Shown here: in pieces, positions 5,276-9,123 of the stretch
How the letters are laid out: every line of letters begins with the position of its first letter
Position numbering within the stretch: the first letter of the stretch is position 1
Source of the DNA: Tannerella sp.
GTDB taxonomy: Bacteria; Bacteroidota; Bacteroidia; Bacteroidales; Tannerellaceae
Assembly (NCBI GenBank): GCA_031279875.1
Contig: JAITHS010000098.1
Span: forward strand, 1-9,123
Direction: 5' to 3'
Length of the DNA stretch: 9,123 nucleotides
Notes under the pieces: generated by a model
Seen by the model: the letters and a program-made list of their open reading frames with translations, nothing else
Database searches by the model: none
What the model was told of the DNA's origin: nothing
Translations under genes and position numbers: made by a program

Positions 5276-8200
5276 ATGGAAAAACAAAACTTTAGTTTTA
5301 AAAGGACATCACGGCTAACAAAACAACTTGTTATTTGCTTTATAATAAGCATATTGTCGCCACAGGTATTTGCCGACGATGGCCTAAACCCAACCGTATC
5401 GCAACAGCAATCGGGCGTTACTTTCAAGGGACGCATAGTTGACGAAGAAGGCGAGCCGTTACCGGGCGCTGTAATCTCGGTTGTAGGCAGTACGCGCGGT
5501 GCTGCCGCCGACGATAACGGTTATTTTGAACTCAACAACGTTACCGTAGGCACGAAGTTGGTCGTAACCTTTTTGGGAATGCAAGACAAGTTACTTACTT
5601 TTGAGGGCAAGAACGGCATTACTATCACGATGCAGGAAAAGACGTCAGAGTTGGACGAGGTTACGGTCGTTGCTTTCGGTAAACAGAAAAAGTCGAGTGT
5701 CGTAGCATCAATTCAGACGGTCAATACCAAAGACCTCCGAATTGCAAGCAGCAACCTCACAACAGCATTTGCAGGCAAGATACCGGGGATGATTTCGTAT
5801 CAAACTTCGGGTGAGCCGGGCGCCGACAATGCGCAGTTTTTTGTGCGCGGCGTTACCACTTTCGGCTACAAAGCCGACCCGCTCATCCTTGTTGACGGCT
5901 TTGAGGCTACTACCAACGATTTGGCACGCCTCCAACCCGACGACATAGAAAGTTTCTCTATCCTCAAAGACGCCTCTGCGACAGTGCTTTACGGCGCACG
6001 CGGCGCTAACGGTATCATCATCATATCGACAAAAGCAGGGCAGGAAGGCGCGGCAAAAGTCAATGTCCGTATGGACGTCAATACCGCCATGCCGACACGC
6101 ATGAACGATTTACTTGACGCCGATACCTACATGCGAATGTACAACGAGGCACGTATTTCGCGTAATCCGGCGCTCGGACCGTATTATTCGGAACAAAAAA
6201 TACAATCGACCGCTCGCGGCGACAACCCGATGATTTACCCAAACATCGACTGGTATAAAATGCTTTTCAATACCTATACCGTTAATAAAAAAGGAAATCT
6301 CAATGTATCCGGCGGCGGCAAAGTAGCAACTTACTATGTAGCAGGCGGTTATGAAAACGAAACCGGTTTGCTCAAAGTTGACAAACGCAACAACTACAAC
6401 AACAACATCGACATTGACAGGGTAAACATCCGAAGTAACGTAACTTTTAAACTTACGGAGTCAACGACGCTCGACACGCGCGTCAGCGGCAGGTTTGAGA
6501 AATACAACGGCCCCTATGTAAGCGCACAAAACATCTTCTATCAAGTTATGATGGCCAATCCTGTCGATTTTCCGCCTTATTTCACCCCCGACGCCGCTAA
6601 CGAATTTACGGAACATATCCTTTTCGGCGGCTCGTTTGTTGATGGCGGGTTGAAATCCAACCCTTATGCCAACATGGTAAGCGGCTATGAAGACCGCAAC
6701 GAAAGCACTATGACGGCACAGGCTACCATTACGCAAGACTTCGGTAAATGGGTCGAAGGGTTGCGATTGCAGGTTAAGGCGTCGGTCAACTCATGGAGCA
6801 AATACACCAGCCGTCGTACCTATTCGCCTTTCTATTACGATGTTGACAGTTATAACATGGTAACCGACGAGTATAAACTGTTTTGCCTCAATCCGCAGGG
6901 CGGTCAGTCATACTTGGGCGACGTACAGCCCGGACGCGACGCCAGCGGGCATTATTATTACGAAATGCGCCTCAATTGGGACAGAAATTTCGGCCTTCAT
7001 ACGATAGGCGTTATGACTGTCGGAATGGCAGAAGAAAACCTGCTTACCGGCGGCAACAGCACGTCGATATACGAAACGCTGCCCGAACGCAACATGGGTA
7101 ACTCCGGCCGTATCACTTACGACTACGATACAAGATATTTCTTTGAATTTTCTTACGGATATAACGGCTCGGAAAAATTTACCGGCGAGAAAAAATACGG
7201 CTTCTTCCCTTCCTACGGCTTCGGATGGCTTATCTCTAACGAAAATTTCTGGGACAAATTTAAACCGATAGTCAGCAACCTGAAACTGAAATTCACCTAC
7301 GGATTAGTCGGTAACGATGCTATTTCGGGGAGGTCGGGCAGATTTTTCTTCCTTTCAAACATCAACACGTCAGGTGCAGGATATCGCTTCGGCGATTCGT
7401 TTATGAACTCTTATACGGGATATAATATACTTCGTTATGCTAACCCCGATATTTCATGGGAGATTTCCGACAAATACAATCTCGGTCTCGAATTGTCGCT
7501 GCTCAAACGTGAATCGATCAAGTTTCAGATCGATTTCTTTAAAGATATCCGCAGTCAAATCTATATGGAACGCAGAAATTTCCCTTCAACGGCAGGTATC
7601 GAAGCGCCTATCAGCGGCAATGTCGGCAAAGTCAGTTCGCAGGGTATAGACGGCTCTATCGATATTCAGCACTCGTTTAATGCCGATTTGTGGATTACGG
7701 GACGCGCAAACTTCACTTATTCAAACAATAAATATCTCGAACTCGACGAAAAAAATTATCCCGACGAATACCTCAAACAGCGCGGACATAATATCAACCA
7801 GAGATGGGGACTTGTTGCCGAGCGACTGTTTGTTGATAATGAGGAAATTATTAACTCTCCCAAGCAGGATTTCGGCGAGTATATGGCAGGCGATATAAAG
7901 TATAAAGACATCAACAACGACGGTATAGTAAACGACAACGACCGCATCCCTATCGGCCACCCAACAGTGCCGAAAATTCAGTACGGTTTCGGTCTTTCGA
8001 CAGGCTATAAAAAGGTTGATTTCAACTTCTTTTTCTCCGGCAATGCGCTCGTATCGTTTTTTATCAATCCTAACGTTGGCGACGGTATTGCGCCGTTTTC
8101 GGGGCGTCGTAATGCTCTCGCTTACATCGCCGACAGTTATTGGAGCGAAACTAATCCCGACGTACACGCTTTCTGGCCCCGCCTCTCTACCAACGTGATA

Positions 8201-8449
8201 GGCAATAATGTCCGCCAGTCAACATGGTGGATGCGCGACGGATCGTTCCTTAGGCTCAAAACTGTTGAAGCCGGTTATAACTTCAACGGTTACAAGAAAT
8301 TAGGCCTTAAAAATGCACGTCTCTACATGAGCGCCGAAAACGTCTTCGTTATAAGCGCTTTCAAACTCTGGGACCCCGAAACCGGCTCCAACGGCATGGG
8401 ATATCCCCTCAACAGACGGTTTAATCTCGGTATTCAGTTTGCTTTCTAA
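5276..8449 (+). CDS. SusC/RagA-family TonB-linked outer-membrane transporter
   Basis: This 1057-residue protein is a full-length SusC-type importer that takes up glycans, peptides or other large nutrients using TonB energy. A signal peptide covers about residues 1-33 (hydrophobic LVICFIISILSP, cleavage near VFA-DD). A carboxypeptidase-regulatory-like domain spans about 49-120 (GRIVDEEGEPLPGAVISVVG). A TonB-box-like ELDEVTVVAFG is at 125-135. The plug is at about 140-255, with the hallmark LKDASATVLYGARGANG at 230-246. The barrel fills the rest and ends in IQFAF with the terminal Phe typical of outer-membrane barrels. The family's DIKYKDINNDG motif is at 873-883. There is no STN domain before the carboxypeptidase-like domain, so direct anti-sigma signalling is unlikely. 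The SusD gene starts 19 bases downstream, forming an operon. Substrate cannot be inferred from this window. Confidence 0.96.
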   Translation: MEKQNFSFKRTSRLTKQLVICFIISILSPQVFADDGLNPTVSQQQSGVTFKGRIVDEEGEPLPGAVISVVGSTRGAAADDNGYFELNNVTVGTKLVVTFLGMQDKLLTFEGKNGITITMQEKTSELDEVTVVAFGKQKKSSVVASIQTVNTKDLRIASSNLTTAFAGKIPGMISYQTSGEPGADNAQFFVRGVTTFGYKADPLILVDGFEATTNDLARLQPDDIESFSILKDASATVLYGARGANGIIIISTKAGQEGAAKVNVRMDVNTAMPTRMNDLLDADTYMRMYNEARISRNPALGPYYSEQKIQSTARGDNPMIYPNIDWYKMLFNTYTVNKKGNLNVSGGGKVATYYVAGGYENETGLLKVDKRNNYNNNIDIDRVNIRSNVTFKLTESTTLDTRVSGRFEKYNGPYVSAQNIFYQVMMANPVDFPPYFTPDAANEFTEHILFGGSFVDGGLKSNPYANMVSGYEDRNESTMTAQATITQDFGKWVEGLRLQVKASVNSWSKYTSRRTYSPFYYDVDSYNMVTDEYKLFCLNPQGGQSYLGDVQPGRDASGHYYYEMRLNWDRNFGLHTIGVMTVGMAEENLLTGGNSTSIYETLPERNMGNSGRITYDYDTRYFFEFSYGYNGSEKFTGEKKYGFFPSYGFGWLISNENFWDKFKPIVSNLKLKFTYGLVGNDAISGRSGRFFFLSNINTSGAGYRFGDSFMNSYTGYNILRYANPDISWEISDKYNLGLELSLLKRESIKFQIDFFKDIRSQIYMERRNFPSTAGIEAPISGNVGKVSSQGIDGSIDIQHSFNADLWITGRANFTYSNNKYLELDEKNYPDEYLKQRGHNINQRWGLVAERLFVDNEEIINSPKQDFGEYMAGDIKYKDINNDGIVNDNDRIPIGHPTVPKIQYGFGLSTGYKKVDFNFFFSGNALVSFFINPNVGDGIAPFSGRRNALAYIADSYWSETNPDVHAFWPRLSTNVIGNNVRQSTWWMRDGSFLRLKTVEAGYNFNGYKKLGLKNARLYMSAENVFVISAFKLWDPETGSNGMGYPLNRRFNLGIQFAF

Positions 8450-8468
8450 TCCTCAAATTCTCAAATAT

Positions 8469-9123
8469 ATGAACTATAAAATAAAAAATACGATAATAAC
8501 GGCAGCACTGGCTATGAGTATCTCATGCTCGGAATACCTTGAAGTTGTGCCGGATAATACTTTGACGCTCGAAAATATCTTCGCCGTAAAAGAAGAAGCA
8601 TATCACGCGCTCGCAAAAATTTACAGTTACATGCCCCCGATTCACGATACTCACAACAGTCCGTGGACTATGGGAGACGAATTTGTCGGTCGCCTTGACA
8701 TGGATGGCAACTCAGACAACCTGCGCGGCTTACGCATAATGCGTGGCTTGCAGTCGGAAACATCGCCGCTACTCGGCTCTTGGTCGGGGACGATGGGCGG
8801 ACGTAAACTGTATGAAGGCATCAGGCAAACAAACGTTTTTATAGACAACATCGACAAGGTTGCCGACATGGCTGACCTCGAAAAAGCCGACTGGAAAGCG
8901 CAGGCTATCTTTCTCAAAGCTTATTACAACTTCCTGCTTATCCAACAATACGGGCCGATAGTGATTGTGGACAAACAGGTTAGCCCCGACGCTCTTGCCG
9001 GCGAACTGTTTCAATACCGCTCAAAAGTGGAAGAGTGCTATGATTATGTCATCAAACTCATGAACGAAGCAATCCCTAACCTCAAAGAACGCGCTCCGTC
9101 AATGGATTACGGTACTATCGACC
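8469..9123 (+). CDS. SusD/RagB-family nutrient-binding lipoprotein (3' end missing)
   Basis: The open frame from the ATG at 8469 runs off the right edge with 218 codons visible; SusD proteins are usually 500-600 residues, so more than half is missing. The signal peptide MNYKIKNTIITAALAMSISC has the lipid-bearing Cys at residue 20 and is followed by SEYLEVVPDN, the usual mature start of SusD proteins. The helical SusD N-terminal domain is recognisable from the 'iRqtNvFIDNID' segment followed by 'DWKAQAIFLKAYYNFLLIQQYGPI', the region that forms TPR-like helices packing against SusC. The protein acts on the cell surface as a lid that captures ligand for the SusC barrel. The 19-base gap and same strand as susC indicate one transcript. 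No frameshift is seen in the visible part. Confidence 0.93.
   Translation, partial: MNYKIKNTIITAALAMSISCSEYLEVVPDNTLTLENIFAVKEEAYHALAKIYSYMPPIHDTHNSPWTMGDEFVGRLDMDGNSDNLRGLRIMRGLQSETSPLLGSWSGTMGGRKLYEGIRQTNVFIDNIDKVADMADLEKADWKAQAIFLKAYYNFLLIQQYGPIVIVDKQVSPDALAGELFQYRSKVEECYDYVIKLMNEAIPNLKERAPSMDYGTID

Noticed and set aside
5182..5436. 84-residue minus-strand reading frame across the susC start
   Set aside because: It spans the susC promoter, T tract and signal-peptide region in antisense; its poly-lysine stretch is simply the T tract read backwards.
7721..8167. 148-residue minus-strand reading frame within susC
   Set aside because: It is antisense to well-conserved SusC barrel sequence and shows no family features.

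Overview
The window looks like a chromosomal segment of a member of the Bacteroidales (phylum Bacteroidota). The evidence is a SusC/SusD-type outer-membrane pair, a 6-bladed beta-propeller lipoprotein of the kind common in Bacteroides relatives, and three promoters carrying the phylum-specific -7 element TAnnTTTG. Classical Shine-Dalgarno sequences are largely absent. The species cannot be named from this sequence.

Layout, left to right. (1) The 3' part of a TldE/PmbA-type gene runs in from the left edge and ends at 1154. (2) A small YhcH/YjgK/YiaL-family cupin-like gene lies convergent to it on the minus strand. (3) A minus-strand gene for a beta-propeller lipoprotein follows; its start at 2972 faces the pyrimidine genes. 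(4) A compact divergent promoter region (about 2970-3076) contains a perfect 16-bp inverted repeat whose arms each carry a -7 box. (5) pyrK and pyrD, the two subunits of the class 1B (NAD-dependent) dihydroorotate dehydrogenase, overlap by 13 bases. (6) A 533-bp gap follows, which is not empty. It begins with a heavily decayed AlbA_2-domain (Schlafen-like/COG2865) gene remnant, followed by AT-rich DNA, a cluster of 'cgtcattgcgag' palindromic repeats including one long hairpin, a 14-bp palindrome, a 13-base T tract and a -7 promoter box. (7) A complete SusC/RagA-type TonB-dependent transporter comes next, and 19 bases later a SusD-like lipoprotein that runs off the right edge.

How the genes work together. 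PyrK passes electrons from the PyrD FMN to NAD through FAD and a 2Fe-2S cluster, so the pair performs the fourth step of UMP synthesis. SusC and SusD would form one outer-membrane nutrient-uptake complex, with SusD as a surface lid over the SusC barrel; the cargo cannot be told because the flanking catabolic genes lie outside the window. The TldE fragment presumably pairs with a TldD encoded upstream, off the window. The YhcH-like and propeller genes show no clear functional link to their neighbours.

I found no convincing new multi-gene system. The most interesting material is non-coding: the gene remnant and palindromic repeats between pyrD and susC, the long T tract next to the susC promoter, and the symmetrical divergent promoter pair at pyrK.
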